A stretch of 64,000 nt of DNA from Gnetum montanum. Its lineage: Eukaryota; Streptophyta; Gnetopsida; Gnetales; Gnetaceae. The notes under the pieces were generated by a model. The model worked only from the letters and a program-made list of their open reading frames with translations. It was not told where the DNA came from and made no database searches. Of this stretch, positions 1 to 12,229 are shown in pieces. Every line of letters begins with the position of its first letter. The first letter of the stretch is position 1. The position numbers and the translations under genes are program-made. The stretch is taken from assembly GCA_015680685.1 (NCBI GenBank), contig MNCI01008366.1:1093145-1157144 (forward strand), in the 5' to 3' direction.

Positions 1-95
1 CAATAAATAATATTGTCAAGCAAAAGAAATCAAATATACTACTTTCATAGTATTTAAAAAAAACTTATAATAAAACAAAATGAAGAAACCCATAC

Positions 96-3000
96 TTTTG
101 ATCCAATGTTTTCCGACGAGTACTTTGCAGCTTCAAACTTCTCTGGTTTGGGTTGTGGAATTTCATCGTTGATAGAGAATCCCTGCAGAAAACACCGTCA
201 TATCTTTAAAAGTTGACGTGCAAGAGTTCAGGCATATATTAAAACCGATTAATGTCTCTTTTCACATTCAACAAAATCTAAAGAGTACACATCAGCTTCA
301 CCTCAGGAGGATCGAACTTTGCCCCAAGATTACTGAGTTTAGCATGGGCCTCTGCATAATCCTTAAAGAAGGCATCCTGATCAACTGCGTATTTTTCAGC
401 ATATTCCTGCAGTAGCATCCAGAATTTACAAAAGGTTGCTCATTCCAAGTATGCAAATATGAAACATAAGAAGTACGAAACTTTCATTCAATATTTGGTT
501 TCAATTTCCATTTAGTATTTGATTTTAGACATAAAAGGATGCAAGGTATTATAATGACAGGTGAAACATGTCCCAAATTTGGAAATTCACCTTGAAACCA
601 GGATCTTCAAAAAGAACAGCATCAGTTGGCAATACTATTAGATCTGCATCCCTTTTCTCTTTGATTTCCTGCAAGCCTTGACAGGTGACCAATAGATTCT
701 CTGCAGGAAACAAATAATGGAACGATAGCCATATCTTAGGTTGTCCTGAACTTTACCTTGAAGTAGTAATTATCAAATTTTAGCCACTCCACTGTCCAGG
801 ATTGACCTCCTGGAGCACCCGGACCATCTTTCTGAAACACATTTTTTGGGGCAGAAAAAGTCATCTCAGCAACATCAAAATGGAATTTTCAACAATAAAT
901 TAAAGTATACATCCTTAACCACACGAAATCTAAAAAGAAAAATAAAAAATTTGCCTACTACAAAATGACAGTTAAATTACCATAATAACCAATATACAAG
1001 AAGTAATGAGGTATGGTTGATTTCCAGAATTGCAGGTGAAATAACAGATTTATGCTTACAGTGTACTTGGTCTCAGGTTTCCCCCAGCCACTCCTCTCTG
1101 GTCTTGATCTGCCGAGGGTATGAGCCCCAGATAATGCAACAATTTCCTGCATAGATTGTTCTTCTCAGACGTGTCACAGGAAAGATAGAAATGCTACTGA
1201 GAAAAAGTTAACACTTCACAGCTGGCAACCTTGTCCGTCAATCCCATTCTGCAAAATACTTCTCGCAGATGATCAGCTGGTGAAGGAGGCCCAGCATCTA
1301 GTGCCATGAAAAAATGTCTGAGTCTCTAAAATGTGTCCTATATACAGGTAAGAAAAAAAAGTTAATTAATCAATCCCACTTATTCTAAATTACATACCTG
1401 GAAGCCTTCCTTCGGGTGGAGAATCTTGAGGTCCAGCTGCATCCAATCGTCCATAAATCATAGGAATTTTGGGTCCTCCGGCATCCTGTTCAGATGAATA
1501 ACAAATGTTGCAAGGCATTTATGATATCAATCAAACCGTCAAAAACAAAAGGAAAACAGCCGAAAGAGAATGTCACCTCAATAGCAACAGCACTAGCCAG
1601 TTGAAAAAGATCTGCATAGCTTATGTTTGGGTATTTCTCTTTGATGGGCTCCAACAGTTTCAATGCATTGACAAGACCTACCACAAAATAACCATAAATA
1701 TTAACTTAAGTTCAGCAAACAAAGAAACAAACTAGAAAGGTTATGTTAAATTTACCAGCGTTTGCTTTGTGTTTTTGCTCCACATCAAAACGGATGCTTC
1801 CATTTGCACCACTACGATTTGGCCATTCCTTGATATTCTTGTCATATGTGCCTGCATCATGCCATCCTAATCTAACCTGAACAAAAAATAAACATACCCA
1901 TGTTAATATCAACAGTATAACACATGTTGCAGCCACATGAAAATTAAGCAAAGAAAAATAACAGTAATATTGGCATAATTCATGTATCAATAATCAACGA
2001 TTTAGCATGAACAAGTCTTGAAAGCTTTTATATGCCAGAGTAGCAAGCAGCAGAAGAAAAGCTTGATTCTCTCCAACCACAAAGATTTAGTTAGTCAATT
2101 TTATATGGTTGGGAGCCTCAGAGAACTCTGTACATTTTTTTTTAATAATCAATGTAAAAGATGTCCAAACATGGGAGTTCTATTGGGTTTTTTTCAAACT
2201 ATCTGAAATAGCAGAAAGTCTAATCCTATAATTTCTTGAAGCTATATTTCATGAAATAATAAAGCTCTGATTCTAAAAATTTAACTGCAAGTTCCTACAG
2301 ATGTTAGCTTTCACATTAAATCATTGTGAAATGAGAGAGATATAATTGATTCATCCACAGTCACTCGTTCTGGCAAAGTTTTGGGATACAGAAAATCTCC
2401 CAATTTGCAGCGGTTATATCTTCCAATCTGTATCAGATCTTTATGTTGAATTTGGAATGTGTAGCCATGTCTTGGAGCTTTCACATGAATCTAGAATCAC
2501 TTTAAAATATTAAGAAATCAGAAAGATATGACTGAAATGGTGGATACCACTCATTCTGGAACATGAAAGCAACATGAGTTATCAACTGAGAGTATTTTGA
2601 GTATAGTAAATATGAGTTTGAGAGAGAATTGTGAGTAAATGAGAGTAGTGCTGAGAGTAAATGAGAGATGAAAATTTGAGATGCTTCAAGTCACCTTGAA
2701 AATGAGAAATCAAGGCCACCTATTTATAGGATTTATTAGGGGCAAAGTTGTACATCATGGGGTTAATATTATTTGCCATGTAAATATGAAAAGTCACGAA
2801 TTTTATTAAGTATTGGGGCCATAATTAAGTACATCAGCCCATGAAATATTTCCAAATTCATTTTGAAAGGGCATGACCCTTCATTTTCCTCCATTAAATT
2901 TAATATCTTTTTATAAAAATGCTCCAATATATGAAGCATGAAAACTATGTTATGGGGTTCATGATGACCTAATTAATTAAGTGATTTTTGTGCTCTACAT

Positions 3001-4663
3001 TAATGCAGCTCCAGGAATTCATAAATTTTTAGTAATCACTTAGAAAAGGAAAATACATGCACATTGAAGCTAAATAAATATTTTCTTTCGTGAATATTTC
3101 ATGGAGCCACTTATTTGTTATGAAGCATAAAATCCTGTTGATAACAGTATTAATTAAAACATAGGTGTGGACAATCAACAACTTTAAAAGAAAAGTACTT
3201 TTCTAATGGAGTGGGTGACAGCAAGTTTATATGTCTCTTGTGAAGATCCTCTGCATAGGCCTGGATGGGAAGGGAGAAAATAGGAAATAAGAAACATCAC
3301 AATGGAATAAAACCCATGTCTTCTGATTCTGTTTAGTAATTCAATTGCAATTCGGCTTTCAAATGAATGAAATTAGGCTAAATTTTACTGTTAATAGAAT
3401 GTTTTTCTACCTATTAAAAAGTGAATAAATTATCACTAAATACAAAAGCAATCAAATATTCCAATATCATGCAAGATACGGCAGTGTTATTCAAATCTAA
3501 CCTTTTTCCAGCAGAAATGTCGAAAGCAATGAGCAGATAACATGGCATGTTACTGAAGGAATTTTAACAAATTATGAAATATTTATGAAGGTCAAAAGCA
3601 GCATTAACTCAGTTTAGCACTAAAATTGACTTTAGTAAATTTTTCTGTGGGCACATTGTCAGAAACACTTATGAGGTTATTTGTTACAACTTAGAACGGA
3701 TGTGTCTCAGAATCTTACACCTCAAATGTCTGAATGTTTTTGTTACCAAATCAGAGACTCTGTCATAGAACAGGGGTAAAACAATGTTAGTAAGAATGGC
3801 CATTGCTTAAGATCTTTAATAAAAATATTATCAGTCTATATACCCTACCACACTGATTAACTTCTATAGGTCACAAGGTTTAAAATAAATAATCCGGAAC
3901 ACTAAAGTTGATTCCAGATACAAATTATAGGGCAGGAAGTTGGAAAACAATTGCTATCAATCAATATGTATATATGTTCTCATGATCAATATAACGGAGA
4001 GCCTGCTTCGCAATTAATTGAGTATTAGCAATAAAAGTATAAAACATATGACTCTAAACAAACAATGCATGAATTTTAGCATCCATTTAAACTATTATAC
4101 GGAACAGTGGATTGAAATACACGACTTAATATAAACCTATCGAATAGAATCAGTAGATGTTTGGTGAAAAGAACGAAGATTCGAGCAATCGATAACAACT
4201 TACAAGAATAGGATTGCAGTAAGTGGTTTTAATGAGTTGACTGATGTCCTGTCTGGCCTGCTTGAGCTGCTGGGGATCGGATGCAAAGCAAACTGTGTTG
4301 AACCATGAAACCTTTCGGCTGCTGAAACTAATCCTCCCACCACCAATACTTGATTTCTAAGTGATCAAAATCCAAAAAATGGGATCGTCAGGGGATTGTT
4401 GTAACGAGAAACAAAAACCGACAAAACGATGTTCACTCAAAACACAGATAACAAACCAAACAGCAAAGCGCCCACATGGATTCCACACTATTAATTCTGA
4501 AATTGAAATGTTTCTGAAAGTAGTTTTATGTTTCTTGCCTTTTACGTTAGATTTCAATATTGGAAACATTTACTTATGGGGAGGGCACTACCCTGAGAAA
4601 ACACGAAGAGGAAGATGGCTGAAAACTGATAGACGAGGCTGCGAATCCCGCTGATGTCGCCAT
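96..4663 (-). CDS. APX: Chloroplast L-ascorbate peroxidase, 11 exons, 3' end outside window
   Basis: Haem peroxidase that reduces H2O2 with ascorbate in the plastid (water-water cycle). Exons on the minus strand, in order: 4592-4663, 4204-4356, 1756-1876, 1577-1677, 1398-1485, 1230-1297, 1060-1146, 757-831, 591-668, 302-406, 96-182. All introns are GT-AG and the joined frame is open for 345 residues. The first exon starts [10 protein letters not shown], a Ser/Ala-rich transit peptide; the mature part probably begins near CFASDPQQL. The distal haem motif [10 protein letters not shown] (catalytic Arg and His) is in exon 3 and the proximal haem-ligand motif [10 protein letters not shown] in exon 7. 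The stretch [12 protein letters not shown] and the C-terminal [20 protein letters not shown] are typical of plastid APX. The visible frame ends at SENIGSK at a donor (GTATGG) at 95. Whether it is the stromal or thylakoid form depends on exons beyond base 1. Identification is very secure. Confidence 0.95.
1877..4203 (-). other. Large intron 2 of the APX gene with a possible decayed LTR-like insert
   Basis: This 2.3 kb intron is much longer than the other APX introns (about 80-300 bases). About 2540-3190 looks foreign: on the minus strand it has a TATA-like CCTATAAATAGG near 2720 followed by a CT/CA-rich stretch, as in the R/U5 of LTR elements, and near 3180 a possible TGTTGAT start paired with ATCAACA. 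No target duplication was found, so this remains a guess. The rest is AT-rich with no coding signal. Confidence 0.4.
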
Positions 4664-5072
4664 TGAGGAAGAAAACAATTAGATTGGACAGAACCACCGG
4701 TACAGCAAATGTTCAGAACCCCTAAAGTTGTGAAAGTGCATGAAACAAATACAAATTCCCGTTTTTAGCTGATGCCCAATGATAATACAAGTGTGACTTG
4801 GCTAATAGGCTTTGTATGTTTCTTCTCGTCAGGTATTAGGTAAAAGTTCGGGACCCATCCATCCGCATGTTTCATGCAAAATACTATTTGTTTACTGCAT
4901 GTTGGCGTTTCAGGTTCCCCAAGGGTCACAGGTCATGAATACGTCCTCTCTCTTCTTTCTAAATTCCAGTGAACGGTACACATCCAATTCAAGACATGCT
5001 AGATTTCTTGAGTGAGAGCATTTTAAGTTCTCCACTAAACTGGGAGTTGGTGAGTTCCAGTTTATGAGGCCG

Positions 5073-5232
5073 TGTTGTAATTTACCTTTTTTCTTTTTTA
5101 GTTTTACTCAATAATGGGAGTTGTTTGTTGTCATTTACCTTTTTCCTTTCTTAGTTTTACTAAATAATGGGAGTTGTTTGTTGTAATTTGCCTTTTTCCT
5201 TTCTTAGTTTTTTACTCAATAATGGGAGTTGT
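5073..5232. repeat. Tandem repeat, about 53 bp x 3
   Basis: Three consecutive copies start at 5073, 5126 and 5179. Each runs from TGTTGTAATTTACC through a T/C-rich stretch to AATAATGGGAGTTG. Differences are single substitutions and small T-run indels, which suggests a recent local duplication. Confidence 0.85.
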
Positions 5233-5730
5233 TTTTCATCATTCTCTTGTAATGAATAGCAATTACTTCCAATCATCTTTAATTGTTTTATCATGTCTTT
5301 TTATCTTCCTTTCGATGGCTTTCCTTGTCCACTTCGAAAATCCATTTTGAAAAAGAATACATATCTTTGTTTTTTTAACATCTACCCACTCTCTACTCCC
5401 TAATACTAGGAATATGCCACTATATTGTGAATTTGAGAGGCTAAGGGCATTTCTAAATTACTTTTGTGAATTTTCTAAATTTAATTTGTTCAATCTATAC
5501 TTAACTTTCATGATAGAGATGTAATATTCCTCCAATAATTCCTTTTAAGTCTTTCGACATGATAAAACTTCAGTTTCAATTTCAATACTAATTCAAGTTG
5601 GAGTTATCTCACAATCCTTGCCCTAAGGCGATGACACTTATTTGCTACTGTAGGTGTAAACAATGTTTTAAAAAAAATCAAAACCAACATTACTAGAAAA
5701 ACCTTTTGAAAGTTTAAATATGTGTGAATA

Positions 5731-5823
5731 CAAGAACAACTTCCTAGAAAAGAATGCACATGTAAGCTATGCAGGTTGGGAGATCTTGAGGATGAGCATC
5801 ACATTTTTCTTAATTGTAAGGCA
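5731..5823 (+). pseudogene. Relic of a reverse-transcriptase zinc-binding tail
   Basis: A short open stretch reads LPRKECTCKLCRLGDLEDEH followed by HIFLNCKA. The CxxC...EDEHHxxxxxC spacing resembles the cysteine-rich tail found after some non-LTR reverse transcriptases. Upstream the same frame has stops but retains a plausible residue pattern. No RT domain is left. This is a small relic and the family cannot be named. Confidence 0.3.
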
Positions 5824-6070
5824 AAAATATAATATTGCATAAAAAAATCTATATAATATTTTTCTTATTACATTTAGTATTATTCATTTGATAAGTAAAT
5901 ATTTAACTTTCATGTATAAATGTAACATGTCTATTCTACATCTATTTGACTTCTTAAACCTAGCAATAAAGCCTTTGTTTTCATTTACTAATTCAATGTG
6001 GGAGACTCTGAAACTTGTTTGATGTGGTTGTGGACGCCGTAAAAATGCTAATAAAAGTTGACAAAGACAT

Positions 6071-6079
6071 TATATAAAC
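6071..6079 (+). promoter_or_regulatory. Candidate TATA box of the thioredoxin-fold gene
   Basis: TATATAAAC lies about 350 bases upstream of the start codon at 6424, which would leave a leader of roughly 320 bases. It is the best TATA match in the proximal region, but there is no other evidence for the start site. Confidence 0.3.
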
Positions 6080-6423
6080 AAGAAAACCCTGTCCAAAGTC
6101 CGAACACGTTGGCATGAGAATGGAGACCGTAAATGCAATTTATTTTAACCAGCCTTGCTGGGGTTGAGAAATCATTTTTACTGTACCAGTACTCGTGATT
6201 AATTGTAGGTACCATGACTCGTCGTTAACTGTAGGATTTGGAAACTGAGAAATCAACGAATTATCTTGCTGAAAAATCCTTATTCGGCATTGTTGCTATG
6301 CGGTGAATAATTGCTGAATATGAAAACACTTTTTTTTATTAAATTACAAAATCAAATGGGTTTCATCATATAGTTTTAATAAATCCAGGCAGCAGTTCAG
6401 ACCAGAGAACTCGACCGGATAAA

Positions 6424-9400
6424 ATGGCTGCCGTCTCCCCTATCTACTTCCGCAGCATATTCAGTGCGAAGGCTTTTCAATTTTGCAGTCCAAGGTTGCC
6501 CACCATCCAATATCGTAGTGTTCGTTACCGTCATACTGCACAAAGATGCATTCCATTTCTTCATAAAAGATTGACAGTTCGAGCAGCAAGAATACATTCG
6601 AAAACAGTTCCTCTTAAATCACAGGCACCCAAATTCCAGGTTTGTTTTCTCAGTTTCATTTAGCGAGCAAATTCAAAATTTGTCTAAACCGAACAAAAAT
6701 TTTGAATCCTCTCCTGTTTTTTCTTTTTCTGCTGCAGTTGCCAGAGCCTTTAACTGGAAAAGTATGGACGCTAGATGACTTTCAGGCCAGGTCCGCCCTT
6801 CTGGTATTTGTTTGGGTTTCTGTCTGTCTCTGAGTATGGTGAACACCAAGAGTTGGAACTTGAATTGATGATAAAATTGTTTGCAGGTGATGTTCATTTG
6901 CAATCACTGCCCTTTTGTCATACATTTGAAGAAGGATATTGTCAAGTTGACAAACGAGTACATTCCTGTATGCCCAATTTTCAATTTGCACACTGAAATT
7001 CCGTTGAAATGCTGGGGCTAGTGTACAATTTTGAAAGCTTAAACTACAGGTTTTCAGCACTTAATATCGTCTTCACAATTAAAGAACTCATTAAATTGTA
7101 TTCTATGAAATTAAGTTTTCTGGACATATTGATCAATCTGTTTATATATAGTCATTCGCTATCACGTTGTGAGCCTTGGCATGTTTGTGGGCTTTTCGGT
7201 TTTCTGGTATCCTTTCAATCTTATTATCATTACTACTACTACGGCGTTGTAATTTCTGTTGATTTGAGGAATAATTTGGAATTAACAAAATGCCTATCTC
7301 TAGTTTAAACTACTTTAACAAGAAAACTATAGTCCTCAGTAGTGCTGGCTAACCTATATGATAGGGAGAGTAAAGACATGCACATGACCTTGTATATACC
7401 TGAGAGAGAAATGACTTATGGATAACCACTCATTTCCTATTGTAAGATTACCAATTTGCCTCAAACTTGAGTATTATTGTATTCTTCTTACCATGTTGGC
7501 TATATCTCCTGAGGTGAAGGAGGTTTACCCCTTCCCCAATTTTCTATTTTAACGTTCTTCTTTTCCTTTTCCTCCTTCCATTATTCCTTGTTTTTGTTTC
7601 TGCTATAGACAGTCATAGCGACCCGAACTTGGTGGATTTCCTTCAGATTTTCTCTTTGTTCTTTCTAACAGCAAAAATCAACTTGTGCATCCTCACGTGA
7701 GGAAAGATTCTCCAGGTCGGTGAACTTATTTACCTTAACAGTAATGGTGAAGGACATAATTTAAGATGTTAAACTTAGGCGATTATTTGTTTTGGATGTG
7801 TTATTTTATGTGAAAAGTTCAAAGGCCTCTATGCCAACATGAAAGAACAAAAAATTTAAGTTTACTTTCTCAATGAATGTTGAAGTGAAATTTTGATGCA
7901 AAGAATGTGCCTTGCAGAAGGGGGTCGGTGTTGTAGCAATTTCTTCAAACTCTGTAATTACTCATCCCCAGGTACACTAGTGCACATATCTACAATAGCT
8001 TTTACCAATTGCCAAATAGAGATCATATTTCATGATGTTTTTTAACGTCCAGGATGGTCCAGAATTAATGGCAGAAGAAGCCAAGCAGTTCAAATTTCCT
8101 TTTCCATATCTTTATGATGAGGTTAGATTTCCTTTATAAAGATCAAAGATATATCTTTTTAATAAAAACTTGGCAGTATAGGTGATGCATTGCTGCTTAA
8201 AACACATAAAATGCTTAGTATCTGTGATTGCAAAGAATGTTGTAATCCAATCAGACATTTTAAATTAAAAAGAAGAATGAATGAATGAAATGAACGTTTT
8301 CTACAGTATAAATTCAATGAAATGGATGTTATAATTTTTCTAGAATTTCTGCATTTCACCGTTTACTATGCAGAATTCAGGCCAAAACTCACATGAAATG
8401 AACACATTTACTCCAAAGGGAACGGATTTGTTTTTTTTTTTGTTTGTTTTATTCAAAATATTAATAAGTTTGCAGTATGTTTATTATTCACTGCGTTACA
8501 AACTAGCTATGCAAATTTTTGAGACCACTGAGGGGTGCAAAATGCCAACTTGAGCTGTTCATACATTGAGGTCCCCACTATCACAGGTTGACTCAGGACC
8601 AAGAGTTGAGGGACGTTGCGCTGGCACATGACTCTTGATTAATGCTGAAATATTTGGTACAAGGAGAGTAACTTTTAGTGAAGTTTATGAAAGATAGACA
8701 TTGACGTATATGAGGCAGCGATTTTGAGCTATGGTATTCATCCATATTGATGAATCTAAAGTTCATTGATCTTAGACATTAATATAGAATGATGAGGGAG
8801 TCTCTTATGATTTGTCCAAGCATAGTCATTATTTATTTTTTTACAGTGCACGATTTTGGCTGCAATTTGTGGTGCCTCTCTCTTCAACGGGAGTTTTTGT
8901 CCTGTACTTTAACAATGAGATTGGGCAAATCCATTTGGGATCATTTGCAAGATTGTTTGAAATGACACAAGTTTAACGTAAATAGCCAAATAGGATATTT
9001 GGCACGCAATTTTGTTCCTGCATTCCCTTTGCTACAGAGGTTTAGGCCCCGGCTACGTCACTAGAAAATGGCTTAGTTTGTATCAGTGCAAATGTAAGAT
9101 TCCTGCCTTTATTATTAACCCCATTCTTAGATTAGTGATTTGATGATTGCTTTCACAATAGGCTCTCTATCTGACACTAACTTGGACCTTGAACCTGTTC
9201 AAGTCTTCTAAATAGTGCAGAAAATGTTATAGCATTTATCATTGGATACAAACTCTTTTCTTTTTCCTTTTTTGTTGGCCTGTCTAATCCTACAATCCCT
9301 TAAAGTAGATTTTCATATTTGCAGTTTTATTTGACATTTCAAGATTACTCATGTTTCGTTTGACATAAGTCGAAGGAGCCCTCTTGGTTGTGAATACTTC

Positions 9401-10682
9401 TAGTGCCCCAAAAAATTTATTTTTAATTGACAAATGGTTCATTAAAATTGATCTACATCATCCTTATAAACCGTAAATGGCAATTCAATTGTTCAGCAGA
9501 AATGAGTTTCACCGAACTTTGTTTTTTTTGACGAATCAATGAACAGATTTGTGTTTTTTATACGTTAAAATGGCAGGCATAAAAATCGACTCGGACTGGA
9601 CCATTTTATGTATAAATAATGGCTTAACTGATAAACCGGACATGCAATAAAGTAATTTTCTGAAAAATCAGTAGAATTGATTACCATCTTAACCTTGTCC
9701 CAACCAAACAGAAGCAAATATTCTATGATCTTAATGTGTTTTGCACTTATTGTAACATGTTTTAATGCTTTTCTCTCTTGGCATTATGTAATTCAATTTG
9801 AGAGACCATTTTTATTCTTGCAAGTTCTGACAAAACATGAGTTTCAATATATCCTTTGTTTTTCTGTATTAAAGCTTAATTCTATAACTAATGAGCACAC
9901 GTCTACGGGCAGACGCAAGAGATTGCAAGAGCTTTTGGTGCTGCCTGTACACCTGACTTCTTCCTTTACAAGAGGGTAAGAAACAAGATAAAATCATAGA
10001 ATTTGATGCGACCATTTAACATATGCTGAGCGCACTGTAAATAATGTGCTAAGCTTCCAGTGGTGCTTAATCATTTGGTTGAATTTGTTTTTATTTTTTA
10101 TGAAATGAATGTACTTTCTGTTCAACAGAATTTTTTTTTATCTACAAACTTAATAAAATCTTCTGTTTCAGGTTCATTATCGTGTTGTTTAGGGTTCATG
10201 GTTTTTATGTTTTAACAGGACCCAGGAAACCTTTTTCAGCTTGCTTATCACGGACAGTTTGACGATTCAAGACCTCGTAACGGGAAGCCCATCACAGGAC
10301 GGTATGCTATGGGTTTTGGCACCTTTCTATAAAAGATAAGTTGGCTGCATGTCAACATTATGACATTTACTTTTTGCCTTTCAGTGACTTGAGGTTAGCA
10401 TTGGATTCCATTCTGAGTGGTGAACCAGTGACCCTCCCTCAACAACCTAGGTATAAATTATACCATCTAGAGTTTGTATATTATTTATTTGCAAGACGTT
10501 AGACGTTTCAAGTCATCATCAGTTACAGTTGGTTTTTTAAGGATTAAAGAGAGAATAAATTATTTAGCCACATACTTTTTGTTTGGTTTTTTAAAAAAGG
10601 ATTTTATATCTTTCTTTTAAATGAACCTACCATGGCTGGTTTTCCATGCAGTGTTGGTTGCAGTATCAAGTGGCATCCATGA
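6424..10682 (+). CDS. Plastid AhpC/TSA-type thioredoxin-fold protein, 9 exons, complete
   Basis: Exons: 6424-6639, 6738-6803, 6887-6967, 7918-7971, 8053-8121, 9913-9975, 10219-10301, 10385-10450, 10652-10682. All introns are GT-AG and the joined frame is 729 bases (242 residues plus TGA). Residues 1 to about 55 are rich in Arg, Ser and aromatic residues without acidic residues, as in a plastid (or mitochondrial) transit peptide. The body has the AhpC/TSA-like order: LPEPLTGKVWTLDDFQAR, then FICNHCPFVIHLKKDI with a CxxC-type motif, AISSNSVITHPQDGPE, FPYLYDE, ACTPDFFLYK with the cis-Pro region, YHGQFDDSRP, and a conserved end SVGCSIKWHP. From memory it closely matches the Arabidopsis AT1G21350-type thioredoxin superfamily protein. 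Its substrate is not known to me. A redox role is inferred from the fold and the cysteines. Confidence 0.93.
8122..9912 (+). other. Long intron 5 of the thioredoxin-fold gene
   Basis: This 1.79 kb AT-rich intron lies between the exon ending FPYLYDE and the exon starting TQEIARAF. I see no coding sequence, repeat or mobile-element boundary in it. Confidence 0.8.
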
Positions 10683-10841
10683 AAAATCCACTCTCTGTCC
10701 ATGCATTCTGCAACATGCACAAGTGCAAAAGAGTTATCTCACCAAAAAATTGAACATACACCGTTGCTGTCCTGTCATTTCTGTATTTATGTTTTACGCA
10801 GGTGTTTCTCTTTTTGCTTCTTAATTCTGTACTGAATTTTT

Positions 10842-10847
10842 AATAAA
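10842..10847 (+). terminator. Candidate polyadenylation signal AATAAA
   Basis: AATAAA lies 160 bases past the stop codon of the thioredoxin-fold gene, a suitable distance for 3' end formation. Plant signals are degenerate, so this is only suggestive. Confidence 0.35.
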
Positions 10848-11805
10848 AAAAGTGGAAATGAAAAGTATTAACAGTTGGGGAAGATGTGAAAATTGGTTGG
10901 ATTAGGGATGAACCTATTAGTTTCTTCCAATTCGTGATTTGCGTGTTTTGTTACAAGATTTTTGAGATTCCACGAATTCATGGTCCGCTTTTGACTTTTA
11001 GAATGGAACTTGTGATTTCCCTAGTATGGAGTCAAAAAATAGTTTAGCCTTGTACACAAAATGAGAATTCCAGAATTCAGGTACGTCATCAATAAAGCTA
11101 ACCCCGTTGGCCAAGGCCCAGATGACAATGAATCATTAATTCGCATGTTGGGGTTTTGTCATGTGTAAAAGTTGCCTCATTCTAACTAACAGAATGTTAT
11201 GTGCTGTGGAGTAGAATATTTCTTAACCTTCGGTTGCAGATGTTGAACCGCAGGACATGTCACATAAGCCTCGGTAGGAGATTATACCTCGGAACTGAAA
11301 TTTAGAAAGAACCCAAAAATCAACACAAATAGATTCACTTGACGCGTCCAGGTAGAATCCCAACAATTCATCTCACAAAACCCCACCAAAACCAAACAAT
11401 TTTTTTGTCCCAAAACAAAATCTGCAGATTTAGCCTCCAAAAACTCACATAATCAAACATACCCTAGTGAAAAAAATCTACCTCCAGGGTCGACCGCCTC
11501 AGTTCCATTTTCATTTTTATTTATATGTGATACTATGAGTCTCTCTCTCAAAGGAGAAACTGTTCTCCAGGAGTTTGATTTTACTTCTCTAGGGGATCTC
11601 CGAATTAAGGAATTCTGAAGGTTATATAACTTGTATGTCTTTATCATCCATTACAGAAAATGAGCACGTTGCGAAAACTCCAAATGATCCTCTAAATACT
11701 TAACAAATAGCCATTTTTGTTTGTTTGCATTCATACAGGTTGTCGTATGCCACATAAAATAGCCATGCTAACTTTATTTCGAAGTGAAAAAGATAATACA
11801 AAAAT
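10848..11805. other. Intergenic DNA without recognised genes
   Basis: Mixed AT-rich sequence. A minus-strand open stretch of about 64 codons at 11453-11647 has no recognisable motif and no homologue that I know of. Nothing else is supported. Confidence 0.5.
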
Positions 11806-11818
11806 TCATACAGACGGA

Positions 11819-12175
11819 CTAATTTTTATGTTTGAACAAGCCGATTTTGGAGGAGGCTTTTTCGAGGTCACGGATAGCGGCAGCGAGAGCTGCCTTGGCG
11901 AGGCTTCTAAATTCATCCGTGGCATTCGCCCTACATTTGGCAATTTCATTAGAAGCGAAAGCAGGTGCTGTTGCAGCATCAGTGGCGTGTTCAGAATTAC
12001 TATTGGATCTGCAATCGTGAGCACCACTTTTTCTGTCGCGTACGCTGCTGCAAAGCAGTCTGGTGTACCTATTTGCGGCCAATTGTCTCCACAGCTGCTC
12101 TACGCGCCAGGGTTTCATCCTTTCTGTCCAGCAGCAAGTCTTGGAACTGCGAACGATTCGTGCGGCACAGGGCAA
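11819..12175 (-). CDS. Unidentified small ORF (118 codons) in a GC-richer island
   Basis: This stretch is visibly richer in G and C than its flanks and is open in several frames on both strands, so the coding frame is uncertain. The minus-strand frame is the most protein-like: its C-terminal part reads NATDEFRSLAKAALAAAIRD, an amphipathic helix pattern, then ends GLFKHKN. The frame also extends open upstream past the first Met to about 12230. No domain is recognised. It may be an exon or relic of a gene whose other parts are lost, or a chance ORF. The longer plus-strand frame (11717-12214) is Cys/Gly/Ser-rich and looks like a shadow. Confidence 0.25.
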   Translation of the reverse strand: MPCAARIVRSSKTCCWTERMKPWRVEQLWRQLAANRYTRLLCSSVRDRKSGAHDCRSNSNSEHATDAATAPAFASNEIAKCRANATDEFRSLAKAALAAAIRDLEKASSKIGLFKHKN

Positions 12176-12229
12176 TTTAAGAGGATTTTCCGTAACCGCC
12201 AGGCCAAATGTTAAGAATTCAAGTTGAAA

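Larger units (their letters stand above)
4664..6423. other. Intergenic region between the divergent APX and thioredoxin-fold genes
   Basis: The two genes diverge from this 1.76 kb spacer, so it should hold both promoters. It contains a 53-base tandem repeat (5073-5232), a short zinc-finger-like relic (5731-5823) and a TATA-like box near 6071 on the plus strand. No clear TATA box was found upstream of APX. The rest is AT-rich without features that I recognise. Confidence 0.6.

Noticed and set aside
4357-4569. Minus-strand ORF just upstream of APX exon 2 as the APX N-terminus
   Set aside because: It ends in TAG at the intron acceptor and has no transit-peptide character. [10 protein letters not shown] at 4663 with a clean donor and matching phase fits better.
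11717-12214. 165-codon plus-strand ORF as a gene
   Set aside because: Cys/Gly/Ser-rich, no motif, and overlaps a more protein-like minus frame; most likely open by base composition.
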